NCBI GenBank assembly: GCA_963530515.1
Contig: CAUSEC010000002.1
Location: 124,001-188,000 of the forward strand
Direction of reading: 5' to 3'
Length of the DNA stretch: 64,000 nucleotides
Source: CBFFRJ01 sp963530515
GTDB taxonomy: Bacteria; Pseudomonadota; Gammaproteobacteria; Enterobacterales; Enterobacteriaceae
Of the stretch, positions 9,144 through 18,190 are shown in pieces; the stretch's first letter is position 1, and every line of letters starts with the position of its first letter. Below the pieces are notes generated by a model, which was not told the DNA's origin, did not search any database, and saw only the letters and a program-made list of their open reading frames with translations. The position numbers and the translations under genes are program-made.

Positions 9144-9716
9144 TCAGTCTGCGCGACCCATATAACGTTTTTCTTCGATATGGATGCGGATTTTCTCGCC
9201 AGCGGAGAGGTATTCCGGCACCTGGACGACCAGACCGGTGGTCAGGGTGGCAGGTTTGTTGCGCGCGCTGGCAGAAGCGCCTTTGATGCCCGGTGCGGTA
9301 TCCACAATTTCGAGATCAACAGTCTGCGGCAGTTCGAGAGCAAGCAACTGGCCATCCCAGGTCAGAACCTGCATGTCTGGCATGCCGCCTTCAGGAATGA
9401 ATTGCAGCTCTTCTTCAATCTGATCTTTGGTGAAGATGTACGGGGTGTAATCTTCTTTATCCATAAACACGTATTCGTTGCCGTCGATATAAGAGAAATC
9501 GACATAACGGCGGGTCAGGGTGACGGTATCGACGATATCGTCACCTTTAAAACGCTCTTCTACTTTCAGCCCGGTACGGACATCAGCAAAACGCATTTTG
9601 TACAGTGTCGCAGCACCACGGGCGCTTGGTGCCTGGATATCAATATCTTTTACAATCAGCAGTTTGCCGTTGTAATTCAGCACCATACCTTTTTTAATCT
9701 CGTTCGCTCTTGGCAT
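9144..9716 (-). CDS. efpL: EfpL (YeiP) elongation factor P-like translation factor
   Basis: EF-P paralogue that relieves ribosome stalling at polyproline and some other difficult sequences. 190 residues, the same length as E. coli YeiP and nearly identical across its span. Three beta-barrel domains are expected; the N-terminal loop that reaches the peptidyl-transferase centre reads QAPSARGAA with Arg33 at the tip. Since EF-P carries the EpmA/B-modified lysine there, this protein should not be lysylated. Convergent with uxuA across a REP-flanked terminator. Confidence 0.96.
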   Translation of the reverse strand: MPRANEIKKGMVLNYNGKLLIVKDIDIQAPSARGAATLYKMRFADVRTGLKVEERFKGDDIVDTVTLTRRYVDFSYIDGNEYVFMDKEDYTPYIFTKDQIEEELQFIPEGGMPDMQVLTWDGQLLALELPQTVDLEIVDTAPGIKGASASARNKPATLTTGLVVQVPEYLSAGEKIRIHIEEKRYMGRAD

Positions 9717-9810
9717 CGCGTAAATCCTGTAAATATAAAATAGGGAAAATATCGCGACAAATTACTCGCGAGGACCTTCGCAGGCAAGTGGAATCGCTGA
9801 GTTTTGCGTT

Positions 9811-9937
9811 TATACCCGTCATACTTCAAGTTGCATGTGCGTTGGCGGCGTTTACTCACCCCAGTCACTTACTTGAGTAAGCTCATGGGGATTCGCGCAC
9901 TTGCCGCCTGCCTGCAACTCGAATTATTTAGGGTATA
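9811..9937. repeat. ERIC (intergenic repeat unit), complete 127 bp
   Basis: A 127-base imperfect palindrome running from TATACCC to GGGTATA. It includes the two segments used as ERIC signatures: CTCACCCCAGTCACTTACTT and, in the other arm, AAGCTCATGGGGATTC. It sits between the divergent efpL and yeiW. ERICs are dispersed, non-autonomous elements of Enterobacteriaceae, Vibrio and Photorhabdus that can fold into long hairpins when transcribed. Confidence 0.93.
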
Positions 9938-9987
9938 TATGATGAAAGATGGTAGTTTGGCGGCCAATCTACCTGAGAGTTGTCATT

Positions 9988-10242
9988 ATGGAATGCCGCC
10001 CGGACTGCGGGGCCTGTTGTATCGCCCCTTCTATATCAAGCCCCATCCCCGGCATGCCGAACGGCAAGCCTGCTAACACCCGCTGCGTTCAACTGGCTGA
10101 TGACTTCAAATGCAAGATTTTTACTTCTCCGCTGCGGCCAAAAGTGTGTTCTGGCCTGCAGCCCAGCCGCGAAATGTGCTTGAACCATCGCGACGACGCT
10201 ATGACTTTTCTGATTGCACTGGAAGCAGCGACGGCACCTTAA
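9988..10242 (+). CDS. yeiW: YeiW small cysteine-rich protein (YkgJ/UPF0153 type)
   Basis: 84-residue protein matching E. coli YeiW. The start ATG 9988 (MECRPDCGACC) is chosen because that is where family similarity begins; an in-frame GTG 39 bases upstream is less likely. Cysteines occur as CRPDCGACC, then single Cys near 33 and 42, followed by CSGL and CLNH, a pattern expected for a metal or iron-sulfur site. No biochemical function is established. Its stop overlaps the 3' end of the convergent Ada-like gene by about 40 bases. Confidence 0.9.
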   Translation: MECRPDCGACCIAPSISSPIPGMPNGKPANTRCVQLADDFKCKIFTSPLRPKVCSGLQPSREMCLNHRDDAMTFLIALEAATAP

Positions 10243-11290
10243 CGAGCGCGTGCTGTTGTTCATGCTCAAGCAGCCATTTCTTGCGTGCGATACCGCCGCC
10301 GTAGCCCGTCAGCGAGCCATCTTTTCCCACAATCCGGTGGCAGGGAATGATGATGGCGATGCGATTCGCGCCCGTGGCATTAGCCGCTGCGCGAACAGCG
10401 TCTGGGCGTCCCATTTTCTGCGCCAGCATGGCGTAATGTTCCGTCTCCCCACATTTAACGCCCTGTAGCGACTGCCAGACATCCTGCTGAAAAGCGGTGC
10501 CGGGCGTATCCAGCGCTACGGTGAAACGGGTGCGGGTGCCAAGAAAGTATTCTTCGATTTCGTTAATCGCCTGCCGGGTATGCACATTTTCCCCCGCGAG
10601 GATCCTCGCCTTGCATAACCGCTGCACGTCACCGAATTCTGTTTCCAGCATTTTGCGGTCGGTAAATTCCAGCAGGCAGACGCCTTTGTCGGTCGCACAG
10701 ACAAACATCGGGCCCAGCGGTGTAGTGAAACGCTGGATCAGAATGACGTTCGCGAGATCGGTGGGTGCTGCCCCAGTCAACTTTTTAAAGGTGTAACCAA
10801 AGCCGCTCAGCGAGTCGTAGCCGCTGTCGAATGCCGTTTCAATCGCTTTACGCCCTGACTTTAACGACTGCATGGCCCCGTTCACCCGCAGCATGCGCTG
10901 ATACGCCTGAAACGTCATACCGTGATGTTTCAAAAACCAGCGGCGCAGGGCTTCCGGGCTTATTTGCTGCTCACGCAGAAAACCATCGCTGATTTTGCTC
11001 TGCGGATGACTACGCAGTAAGGCCAGCGCTTTTTCAACATCCGGCGGCGCACTACAGGCATTTTCCGTGGGCCGACACACTTTGCAGGGGCGAAAGCCCG
11101 CGTCTATCGCAGATTTCATAGCGGAATAAAACACCACGTTTTCACGTTTAGGTTTACGCGCCCGGCAGGTGGCAATACAAAACACGCCCGTGGTTTTCAC
11201 CCCCACAAAGAAGATGCCCACGTAGTCCGTCGCCCTGGCAAGAAGCGCCTGGTACCAGTTGTCGCACGTCGCGTCGTCATTCATCTGCAT
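10199..11290 (-). CDS. ada: Ada-like methyltransferase/regulator (O6-methylguanine repair)
   Basis: All modules of Ada are present in about 363 residues (E. coli Ada is 354). Numbering from a TTG two codons upstream of the chosen ATG 11290: an N-terminal methylphosphotriester domain with zinc-type cysteines at 40, 44, 71 and 74 (FCIATC, PCKVC), an AraC-type helix-turn-helix region near 100-185, and a C-terminal alkyltransferase with PCHRIVG, acceptor Cys near 319. Known Ada proteins repair alkyl lesions and, once methylated at the N-terminal Cys, activate the adaptive response. The sequence is clearly divergent from E. coli Ada, so this may be a second copy. It overlaps the upstream ICL-family gene by about 14 bases and is probably translationally coupled to it. 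A later ATG at 11284 is possible. Confidence 0.85.
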   Translation of the reverse strand: MQMNDDATCDNWYQALLARATDYVGIFFVGVKTTGVFCIATCRARKPKRENVVFYSAMKSAIDAGFRPCKVCRPTENACSAPPDVEKALALLRSHPQSKISDGFLREQQISPEALRRWFLKHHGMTFQAYQRMLRVNGAMQSLKSGRKAIETAFDSGYDSLSGFGYTFKKLTGAAPTDLANVILIQRFTTPLGPMFVCATDKGVCLLEFTDRKMLETEFGDVQRLCKARILAGENVHTRQAINEIEEYFLGTRTRFTVALDTPGTAFQQDVWQSLQGVKCGETEHYAMLAQKMGRPDAVRAAANATGANRIAIIIPCHRIVGKDGSLTGYGGGIARKKWLLEHEQQHALVKVPSLLPVQSEKS

Positions 11291-12050
11291 GGGCAAACAC
11301 CGCTTTAAAAGAGGAGTTGTTCAGAATAGAGGAAAACAGTCGCTGCGACGATGCCTGCTGATGTTGATGGAGCGCGTTGCCCATGGAGATTCGCTTCACG
11401 CCCAGTGCCGCCAGCGTGCTGAAGTCGGGAAGGGCAGGCATGCACATGACGTTCAGCGGCAGCGGTACGGCTTCAGCCACGGCGGCGATATCAGCAGGAT
11501 CCGTGATGCAAGGAACAAACAGGCCGTCGGCACCGTGCTCAGCATACAGCGCGCCTCGGGCAAGGGTTTGTGCACGGGCATCGTCGAGGCCGAGTAAAAA
11601 GGTATCGGTGCGAACATTAATGAACAGAGGCTGATGCACAGAGTCAAGTTGCTGACGGCAGGCTTGCACCACCTGCGCAAATTCCGCCGCATCGCACAGC
11701 GTACGGGTACCGCGCTGAACCAGACTGTCTTCCAGATTGATGCCAGCAACGCCAAGTTCAGCAAGCGCCAGCACATTCGCGACAATATCCTGGGTACTGC
11801 TGGCGTAACCGTGCTCCATGTCGACGGTGAGAGGGAGCGGACAGCAGGCCCGCAGCCGTTGAACCAGGTGGCGGAGTTCCGCAAAGCTCAGTCCTTCGCC
11901 GTCAGCGTATCCGTACATATCAGCAATAGCGGCACTGGAGGTCCCTATAGCGGCATAACCCGCTTGCTGCGCGGCTCTGGTGCTGGCGACATCCCAGACG
12001 TTGGCGAGGAGTAAAGGGGCAGGTTGAGCGTGTAGCGCGGCAAAGTTCAT
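11277..12050 (-). CDS. Isocitrate lyase/PEP mutase family protein
   Basis: 257-residue TIM-barrel protein of the isocitrate lyase/phosphoenolpyruvate mutase superfamily. Signature segments: ANVWDVASTR near 16-25, IGTSSAAIA near 35-43, metal site VDMEHGYA near 76-83 and INLEDS near 104-109. The KKCGH catalytic loop of true isocitrate lyases is absent, so it is a carboxyvinyl-phosphonate mutase-like member. The substrate is unknown; C-C or C-P bond chemistry on a small oxo-acid is plausible. It is first in a two-gene unit with the Ada-like gene, in the position where E. coli carries setB. Confidence 0.82.
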   Translation of the reverse strand: MNFAALHAQPAPLLLANVWDVASTRAAQQAGYAAIGTSSAAIADMYGYADGEGLSFAELRHLVQRLRACCPLPLTVDMEHGYASSTQDIVANVLALAELGVAGINLEDSLVQRGTRTLCDAAEFAQVVQACRQQLDSVHQPLFINVRTDTFLLGLDDARAQTLARGALYAEHGADGLFVPCITDPADIAAVAEAVPLPLNVMCMPALPDFSTLAALGVKRISMGNALHQHQQASSQRLFSSILNNSSFKAVFAHADE

Positions 12051-12450
12051 CAGAGTCTTCCTTCGTTAAGTGAGGCCATGACGATATAAATAAGCCGTTG
12101 TGCCAACAACCGAAAAACGGACAGGTATTTTTTTGTTTCTCTTCTTCGCAGCAACATCATCGCCGTCACAATACCGACGCATCATCTCATTTTCAGCAGA
12201 AAGCTGACGTTTGCTGAAAGGCGAGACAGAAACCGGTCAGCGTTGTTCAGCAAAAAATTTCCGTCAGGGTAAGAAGTGTGCTGTAGATCGAAATTTTGCG
12301 ATCAAATTTGAGAGTTTTCTTGATTGCTGAAGCATTAAGGTCAAGACTCCGTGAAACGTTTCAGCGTCATCTTGCTTTCAACACATTTCAGGGTGGCGCA
12401 TTATTTCTCAAGTTAGCTGAAACGATTCAGTTCAGCAGGAGAGGATTCAC
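12051..12450. promoter_or_regulatory. fru promoter region with two Cra (FruR) operators
   Basis: The 400-base gap between the divergent ICL-family gene and fruB holds two Cra sites. One is the perfect palindrome TGAAACGTTTCA at 12352-12363. The other is GCTGAAACGATTCAG at 12416-12430, directly before the fruB ribosome site AGGAGAGG. E. coli fruB also has two Cra operators. A further inverted repeat (TTTCAGCA 12191-12198, TGCTGAAA 12212-12219) lies closer to the ICL-family gene and is unexplained. Confidence 0.85.
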
Positions 12451-13581
12451 ATGTTCCAGTTATCCGTTCAGGACATCCATCCGGGCCAGCAGGCCGGGAA
12501 TAAAGAAGAGGCGATTCGCCTTATTGCCGCCGCTCTGGCAGACGCAGGCAACGTAGCCGGGGGCTATGTTGATGGCATGCTGGCGCGCGAGCAGCAGACC
12601 TCTACCTTCCTTGGCAATGGCATCGCCATTCCTCACGGCACCACCGATACCCGCGACCAGGTGCTGAAAACCGGCGTAAAAGTGTTCCAGTTCCCGCAGG
12701 GCATTCTGTGGGGCGAAGGGCAGGTTGCGTATGTGGCGATCGGTATTGCTGCCAGCTCTGATGAACACCTGGGCCTGCTGCGTCAGCTGACCCACGTTCT
12801 GAGCGATGACTCTGTTGCTGCGCAGTTGCAGTCAGCCACCACCGCTGAAGAGCTGCGTGCGCTGCTGATGGGCGAAAAACTGAGTGCAACGCTGAAGCTG
12901 GATAACGAGACCCTGTCTCTGGACGTTTCCGCTACTGACCTGGTGACGTTGCAGGCGCTGAACGCCGCGCGCCTGAAAGAAGCCGGTGCGGTCGATGCTA
13001 TTTATGTTGCTCGTTCTATCAACGAACAACCGCTGAACCTCGGCCAGGGCATCTGGCTGAACGACAGCGCGCAGGGCAACGTGCTGAGCGCCATTGCCGT
13101 CAGTCGTGCAGCTACGCCGTTCACTGTTGACGGTGAATCTGTTGCGCTGCTGGTCAGCGTCGCGATGGCTGACGATCAGCCGATTGCGGTTCTCAAGCGC
13201 CTGAGCGACCTGCTGCTGGCGAAGAAAGCAGACCGTCTGCACAGCGCCGATGCGGCAACGCTGCTGGCACTGCTGACCAGCGATGACGCCATCGCTGAAG
13301 ACCTGCTGACTGCCGAATTTGTGGTGCGTAATGAGCACGGCCTGCATGCTCGTCCGGGCACCATGCTGGTCAACACCATTAAACAGTTCAACAGTGAAGT
13401 GACCGTGACCAACCTTGACGGCTCCGGTAAACCGGCAAACGGCCGCAGCCTGATGAAAGTTGTCGCGCTGGGCGTGAAGAAAGGCCACCGCCTGCGTTTC
13501 ACCGCACAGGGTGAAGATGCTGAACTTGCGCTGAAAGCGATTGGTGATGCCATCGCCGCCGGTCTTGGGGAGGGCGCGTAA
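12451..13581 (+). CDS. fruB: FruB fructose PTS diphosphoryl transfer protein (EIIA-M-FPr)
   Basis: Carries phosphate from enzyme I to the fructose transporter FruA. 376 residues, equal to E. coli FruB. N-terminal EIIA domain with phospho-His62 in IAIPHGTTD, a central linking domain, and a C-terminal HPr-like domain with phospho-His near 299 in EHGLHARPGT. First gene of fruBKA; its stop overlaps the fruK start (TAATG). Repressed by Cra and relieved by fructose 1-phosphate, consistent with the operators directly upstream. Confidence 0.98.
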   Translation: MFQLSVQDIHPGQQAGNKEEAIRLIAAALADAGNVAGGYVDGMLAREQQTSTFLGNGIAIPHGTTDTRDQVLKTGVKVFQFPQGILWGEGQVAYVAIGIAASSDEHLGLLRQLTHVLSDDSVAAQLQSATTAEELRALLMGEKLSATLKLDNETLSLDVSATDLVTLQALNAARLKEAGAVDAIYVARSINEQPLNLGQGIWLNDSAQGNVLSAIAVSRAATPFTVDGESVALLVSVAMADDQPIAVLKRLSDLLLAKKADRLHSADAATLLALLTSDDAIAEDLLTAEFVVRNEHGLHARPGTMLVNTIKQFNSEVTVTNLDGSGKPANGRSLMKVVALGVKKGHRLRFTAQGEDAELALKAIGDAIAAGLGEGA

Positions 13582-14519
13582 TGAGCAGACGTGTTGCCAC
13601 CATTACCCTGAACCCTGCCTACGATCTGGTGGGATATACCCCGGAAATCGAACGCGGTGAAGTGAACCTCGTCCGTACCACGGGCCTGCACGCTGCCGGT
13701 AAAGGCATTAACGTCGCTAAGGTGCTGAAAGACTTAGGCATTGACGTGACCGTCGGCGGCTTCCTCGGTAAAGACAACCAGGACGGTTTCCAGCAGCTGT
13801 TCAGCGAGCTGGGCATTGCCAACCGCTTCCAGGTTGTGCAGGGCCGTACCCGAATCAACGTAAAACTGACTGAAAAAGACAGCGAAGTCACTGACTTCAA
13901 CTTCTCTGGCTTTGAAGTGACGCCAGCAGACTGGGAGCGCTTTGTGGCGGATTCCCTGACCTGGCTCGGCCAGTTTGACATGGTCTGCGTGAGCGGCAGC
14001 CTGCCGTCAGGCGTCAGCCCGGAAGCCTTTACGGACTGGATGACCCGTCTGCGCAGCCAGTGCCCGTGCATTATTTTTGACAGCAGCCGTGACGCGCTGG
14101 TCGCTGGCCTGAAAGCCGCGCCGTGGCTGGTGAAACCGAACCGCCGTGAACTTGAAATCTGGGCGGGACGTAAATTACCGGATCTGCAGGATGTTATCGA
14201 AGCGGCGCATGCGCTTCGTGAACAAGGCATTGCCCATGTGGTTATTTCACTGGGCGCGGAAGGGGCGTTGTGGGTTAACGCTTCTGGCGAATGGATCGCC
14301 AAACCGCCGTCAATGGAAGTGGTAAGCACCGTTGGCGCAGGGGATTCGATGGTTGGCGGTCTGATCTATGGTCTGTTGATGCGAGAGTCCAGTGAACATA
14401 CGTTGCGCCTGGCGACTGCGGTTGCAGCCCTGGCAGTGAGCCAGAGTAACGTTGGCATTACCGATCGTACCCAGTTAGCCGCGATGATGGCGCGTGTTGA
14501 CTTAAAACCCTTTAACTAA
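13581..14519 (+). CDS. fruK: FruK 1-phosphofructokinase
   Basis: PfkB-family kinase turning fructose 1-phosphate into fructose 1,6-bisphosphate. 312 residues, as in E. coli. Motifs: N-terminal TLNPAYD, substrate loop GKGINVAKVL near 35, and the C-terminal anion-hole/catalytic motif GAGDSMVGG. One-base overlap with fruB means tight coupling. FruK consumes the inducer of Cra, so its level also sets the regulation of this operon. Confidence 0.98.
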   Translation: MSRRVATITLNPAYDLVGYTPEIERGEVNLVRTTGLHAAGKGINVAKVLKDLGIDVTVGGFLGKDNQDGFQQLFSELGIANRFQVVQGRTRINVKLTEKDSEVTDFNFSGFEVTPADWERFVADSLTWLGQFDMVCVSGSLPSGVSPEAFTDWMTRLRSQCPCIIFDSSRDALVAGLKAAPWLVKPNRRELEIWAGRKLPDLQDVIEAAHALREQGIAHVVISLGAEGALWVNASGEWIAKPPSMEVVSTVGAGDSMVGGLIYGLLMRESSEHTLRLATAVAALAVSQSNVGITDRTQLAAMMARVDLKPFN

Positions 14520-14534
14520 CAGCAGGAGAGCATA

Positions 14535-16223
14535 ATGAAAACGCTGCTGATAATTGATTCTGAACTCGGTCAAGCCCGTGCGTATATGGCGAAAAGCCTG
14601 TTAGGCGCGGCGGCACAAAAAGCGAATTTGCAGTTTATCGACAACCCTGGCGAAGCGGAGCTGGCGATCGTTCTGGGCTCACGCGTGCCGTCTGACAGCG
14701 CGCTGACGGGTAAAAAAGTCTGGCTGGGCGACATCAATCGCGCAGTGGCTCACCCGGAACTGTTTTTGAGCGAAGCGAAGAACCATGCTTCCCACTATAC
14801 CGCTCCGGCGGCGGCACCGGCGGCAACCTCTAACGGTCCGAAACGTATTGTTGCGGTTACCGCATGCCCGACGGGTGTGGCTCACACCTTTATGGCAGCT
14901 GAAGCCATTGAAACCGAAGCGAAAAAACGCGGCTGGTGGGTGAAGGTTGAAACCCGTGGCTCCGTGGGCGCTGGCAATGCCATTACCCCGGAAGAAGTGG
15001 CGCAAGCCGATTTGGTTATCGTGGCGGCAGACATCGAAGTGGATCTGGCGAAATTCGCCGGCAAGCCGATGTACCGTACCACCACGGGCCTGGCGCTGAA
15101 GAAAACCGCCCAGGAACTGGATAAAGCACAAGCTGAAGCCAAACCTTACCAGCCAAGCGGCAACGCTCAGGCGGCAAGCGGCGAAGGTAAAAAAGAGAGC
15201 GCAGGCGCATACCGTCACCTGTTGACCGGTGTGTCTTACATGTTGCCAATGGTGGTTGCGGGCGGTCTGTTAATCGCCTTGTCCTTCGCCTTTGGTATCG
15301 AAGCGTTCAAAGTAGACGGCACGCTGCCTGCTGCGCTGATGAAAATCGGTGGTGGTTCAGCCTTCGCCCTGATGGTTCCGGTGCTGGCAGGCTTTATTGC
15401 CTTCTCCATCGCTGACCGTCCGGGTCTGACGCCGGGCCTTATTGGCGGTATGTTGGCAGTGAGCACCGGTTCTGGCTTTATCGGCGGTATCATCGCGGGC
15501 TTCCTCGCCGGTTACCTGGCGAAAGCCATCAGCAAAGGTCTTAAGCTGCCGCCAAGCATGGAAGCACTCAAGCCTATCCTGATCATTCCGCTGGTCTCAA
15601 GCCTGGTGGTGGGCCTGGCGATGATCTACCTGATCGGTACGCCGGTTGCGAAAATCCTCGCCGGTCTGACCGCGTGGCTGCAAACCATGGGCACGGCGAA
15701 CGCCGTCCTGCTGGGCGCAATCCTTGGTGGCATGATGTGTACCGACATGGGTGGCCCGGTTAACAAAGCGGCATACGCCTTCGGCGTGGGCCTGCTGAGT
15801 ACCCAAACCTACGCACCGATGGCCGCCATCATGGCAGCCGGTATGGTGCCACCGCTGGCGATGGGTCTGGCGACAATTGTTGCTCGTAAGAAATTCGACA
15901 AAGGGCAGCAGGAAGGGGGCAAAGCGGCGCTGGTTCTGGGTCTGTGCTTCATCTCTGAAGGTGCGATTCCGTTTGCGGCCCGTGACCCGATGCGTGTTCT
16001 GCCGTGCTGTATCGCTGGTGGCGCACTGACCGGTGCTATCTCCATGGCAATTGGCGCGAAACTGATGGCACCGCACGGCGGTCTGTTCGTTCTGCTCATC
16101 CCGGGTGCAATCACCCCGGTTCTGGGTTACCTGTTCGCTATCGTGGCAGGGACACTGCTGGCCGGTCTGGTTTACGCGTTCCTGAAACGTCCGGAAACCG
16201 AAGCGGTTGCTAAAGTGGCATAA
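14535..16223 (+). CDS. fruA: FruA fructose-specific PTS enzyme IIBC
   Basis: Imports fructose and releases fructose 1-phosphate in the cytoplasm. 562 residues (563 in E. coli). A duplicated IIB' domain (about 1-80), a functional IIB domain with phospho-Cys near 111 in TACPTGVAHTF, then a multi-helix IIC domain from about 235 onward. Preceded by AGGAGAG 15 bases after fruK. It ends at a strong terminator, so fruBKA forms one complete operon. Confidence 0.98.
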   Translation: MKTLLIIDSELGQARAYMAKSLLGAAAQKANLQFIDNPGEAELAIVLGSRVPSDSALTGKKVWLGDINRAVAHPELFLSEAKNHASHYTAPAAAPAATSNGPKRIVAVTACPTGVAHTFMAAEAIETEAKKRGWWVKVETRGSVGAGNAITPEEVAQADLVIVAADIEVDLAKFAGKPMYRTTTGLALKKTAQELDKAQAEAKPYQPSGNAQAASGEGKKESAGAYRHLLTGVSYMLPMVVAGGLLIALSFAFGIEAFKVDGTLPAALMKIGGGSAFALMVPVLAGFIAFSIADRPGLTPGLIGGMLAVSTGSGFIGGIIAGFLAGYLAKAISKGLKLPPSMEALKPILIIPLVSSLVVGLAMIYLIGTPVAKILAGLTAWLQTMGTANAVLLGAILGGMMCTDMGGPVNKAAYAFGVGLLSTQTYAPMAAIMAAGMVPPLAMGLATIVARKKFDKGQQEGGKAALVLGLCFISEGAIPFAARDPMRVLPCCIAGGALTGAISMAIGAKLMAPHGGLFVLLIPGAITPVLGYLFAIVAGTLLAGLVYAFLKRPETEAVAKVA

Positions 16224-16241
16224 GTGATTCTCTGAATGATA

Positions 16242-16268
16242 AAGGGCCGGGAAACCGGCCCTTTTTTT
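16242..16268 (+). terminator. fruBKA terminator
   Basis: Nine-base-pair stem aagggccgg/ccggccctt with a GAAA tetraloop and a seven-T tract, 19 bases after the fruA stop. Confidence 0.93.
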
Positions 16269-16302
16269 GTGCTCCCGTCTGCCGCTTCTCATCCCATTCC
16301 TT

Positions 16303-17001
16303 TCAGTGCAATAACTCAGCAAACGTATTCTCAGGGTCCATTTCCCTGGCGAGGGCGATGATCGCCTGCCGGTTTTTGAGGCGATAGCCTGATTTCTGCT
16401 TCACCAGCAATCCTTCCTGCGTAAATTGCGCGATTACATACAGCAGATGACGATATGAGACCCCCATGTATTCCGCCGCCTGGGTGTGTTTTTCGTGGTA
16501 AACGTCGGCGTGCTGGGTCAGCAAAATAAAGGCGGCCAGCCGGTTCGCCAGGGGGAACGATTGATTCTGGGTTAACGACACAATATTGCGGTAGTTTTTG
16601 TGGCTCAGGGCGACGCAGAGATAACGCAGAAACACCACGTCATTTAACAGCTGCGGGCGAAAGGCCTTCATGGGTAGCGCCAGACACCAGCACTCCTCGA
16701 TAGCCTGCACTGCTCGCGGCTCATGATGACTATCCACCAGTTCAATCTCGCCAATGAAGCAGGGGGCGCCAAAAAAATCGATCAGTGACACGCGTCCGTT
16801 CGGCAGGTTGGCGTAGAGCTTTGCCCGCCCGCGCGCCAGATAAAACAGGTACGCCGGTTGGCTGCCTTCCCTGATGATAAAGTCCCCGGCCATCACATGA
16901 AACAGCCGGGTCTCACTGACAACATCCGCAGAGAAGCGCGCTTTATAGCCAGAATGGCGAATAAGTTGTTGTTTAAGTTCGTCATTTTGGATTTCTTTCA
17001 C
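16303..17001 (-). CDS. yeiL: YeiL Crp/Fnr-family regulator
   Basis: 232 residues: N-terminal cyclic-nucleotide-binding-like beta-roll (about 25-145), then a winged helix-turn-helix (recognition region near AAEYMGVSYRHLLYVI). YeiL of E. coli is linked to late stationary-phase survival and nitrogen starvation. Divergent from rihB with a 128-base gap, as in E. coli, so control of rihB is plausible but not shown. No cysteine cluster of the Fnr type is obvious at the N-terminus. Confidence 0.88.
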   Translation of the reverse strand: MKEIQNDELKQQLIRHSGYKARFSADVVSETRLFHVMAGDFIIREGSQPAYLFYLARGRAKLYANLPNGRVSLIDFFGAPCFIGEIELVDSHHEPRAVQAIEECWCLALPMKAFRPQLLNDVVFLRYLCVALSHKNYRNIVSLTQNQSFPLANRLAAFILLTQHADVYHEKHTQAAEYMGVSYRHLLYVIAQFTQEGLLVKQKSGYRLKNRQAIIALAREMDPENTFAELLH

Positions 17002-17129
17002 AATGGCTTCCCGGTATGAGATTTCTCATATTTAGCATCGATTTTCTGTTGTTATGCTTCATTCATCAATCTGATTACGTTTTCTTTGATGAAGTGAAAA
17101 TAACCTAGCAGCAAGAGAGGAAATAAAAA

Positions 17130-18062
17130 ATGGAAAGAAGAAAGATTATCCTGGATTGCGATCCGGGTCATGACGATGCGATTGCGATGATGATGGCCGC
17201 AAGACATCCGGCAATAGATTTACTTGGCATTACCATTGTGGCCGGAAATCAAACGCTGGATAAAACCCTGGTCAATGGTTTAAATGTTTGCCAGAAGCTC
17301 AATATTGATGTGCCGGTTTATGCAGGAATGCCCCAGCCGATTATGCGTCAGCAGATTGTGGCGGATAATATCCACGGTGAGACCGGTCTTGATGGCCCGG
17401 TATTTGAACCGCTGACCCGTAAAGCAGAAACTACCCATGCGGTTAAATATATTATTGATACCTTAATGGCGAGTGACGGTGATATTACGCTGGTGCCCGT
17501 TGGGCCGCTGAGTAATATCGCCGTGGCCATGCGAATGCAGCCGAAAATCCTGCCTTAAATTCGCGAAATTGTGCTGATGGGTGGCGCGTACGGCACCGGT
17601 AATTTTACCCCGTCAGCAGAGTTTAATATCTATGCTGACCCCGAAGCGGCTCGCGTGGTCTTCACCTCCGGCGTGCCGCTGGTGATGATGGGCCTTGACC
17701 TTACCAATCAGACCGTGTGCACGGCGGACGTAATTGCCAGGATGGAAAAAGCCGGAGGCACGGCGGGGCAACTGTTCAGCGATATCATGAACTTTACCCT
17801 GAAAACGCAGTTTGAGAACTACGGCCTGGCGGGCGGCCCGGTCCATGACGCGACATGCATCGGCTACCTTATTCACCCGCAGGGCATCAAAACCCAGGAC
17901 ATGTATGTTGAAATTGATGTCAACAGTGGCCCCTGTTACGGGCGCACCGTGTGCGATGAGCTTGGTGTCTTAGGCAAACCGGCCAATGCCAAAGTGGGGA
18001 TAACCATCGACACGAAATGGTTCTGGGATTTAACGGAAGCCTGCGTGCGAATGTACAGCTAA
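17130..18062 (+). pseudogene. rihB: rihB pyrimidine ribonucleoside hydrolase, interrupted by an in-frame stop
   Basis: Matches E. coli RihB (313 residues) from end to end in a single frame, but codon 143 is TAA (17556-17558). E. coli has lysine (ILPKIREIVLMGG) where this reads ILP-stop-IREIVLMGG, so one A-to-T change of AAA explains it; there is no frameshift. The nucleoside hydrolase signature DCDPGHDDAIA is intact near residue 10, and the C-terminal part with HDATCIGYL is also intact. RihB splits cytidine and uridine to base and ribose. With the stop, only 142 residues would be made and the rest of the active site lost; a sequencing error is the main alternative. GTG 17571 could restart translation but has no clear ribosome site. 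Confidence 0.85.
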
Positions 18063-18190
18063 GCCCGCGTTGCTTTATTCACTGATCTTCTAATTAAAAT
18101 AATCTTACCCTTACCTGTATGAATGGGCAGAATGCTGTCGCCCATCACAATATCAGACATACCAACATTTAGCAGATAGAGAAAATCATT

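Noticed and set aside
15597..16322. A 241-codon frame opposite fruA
   Set aside because: Antisense to the conserved FruA membrane domain; the composition (Gln, Arg, His rich) is typical of a shadow frame.
17571..18062. The second half of rihB as an independent gene
   Set aside because: It is in the same frame as the first half and matches the RihB C-terminal part exactly where the first stops; it lacks a ribosome site and the N-terminal active-site aspartates.
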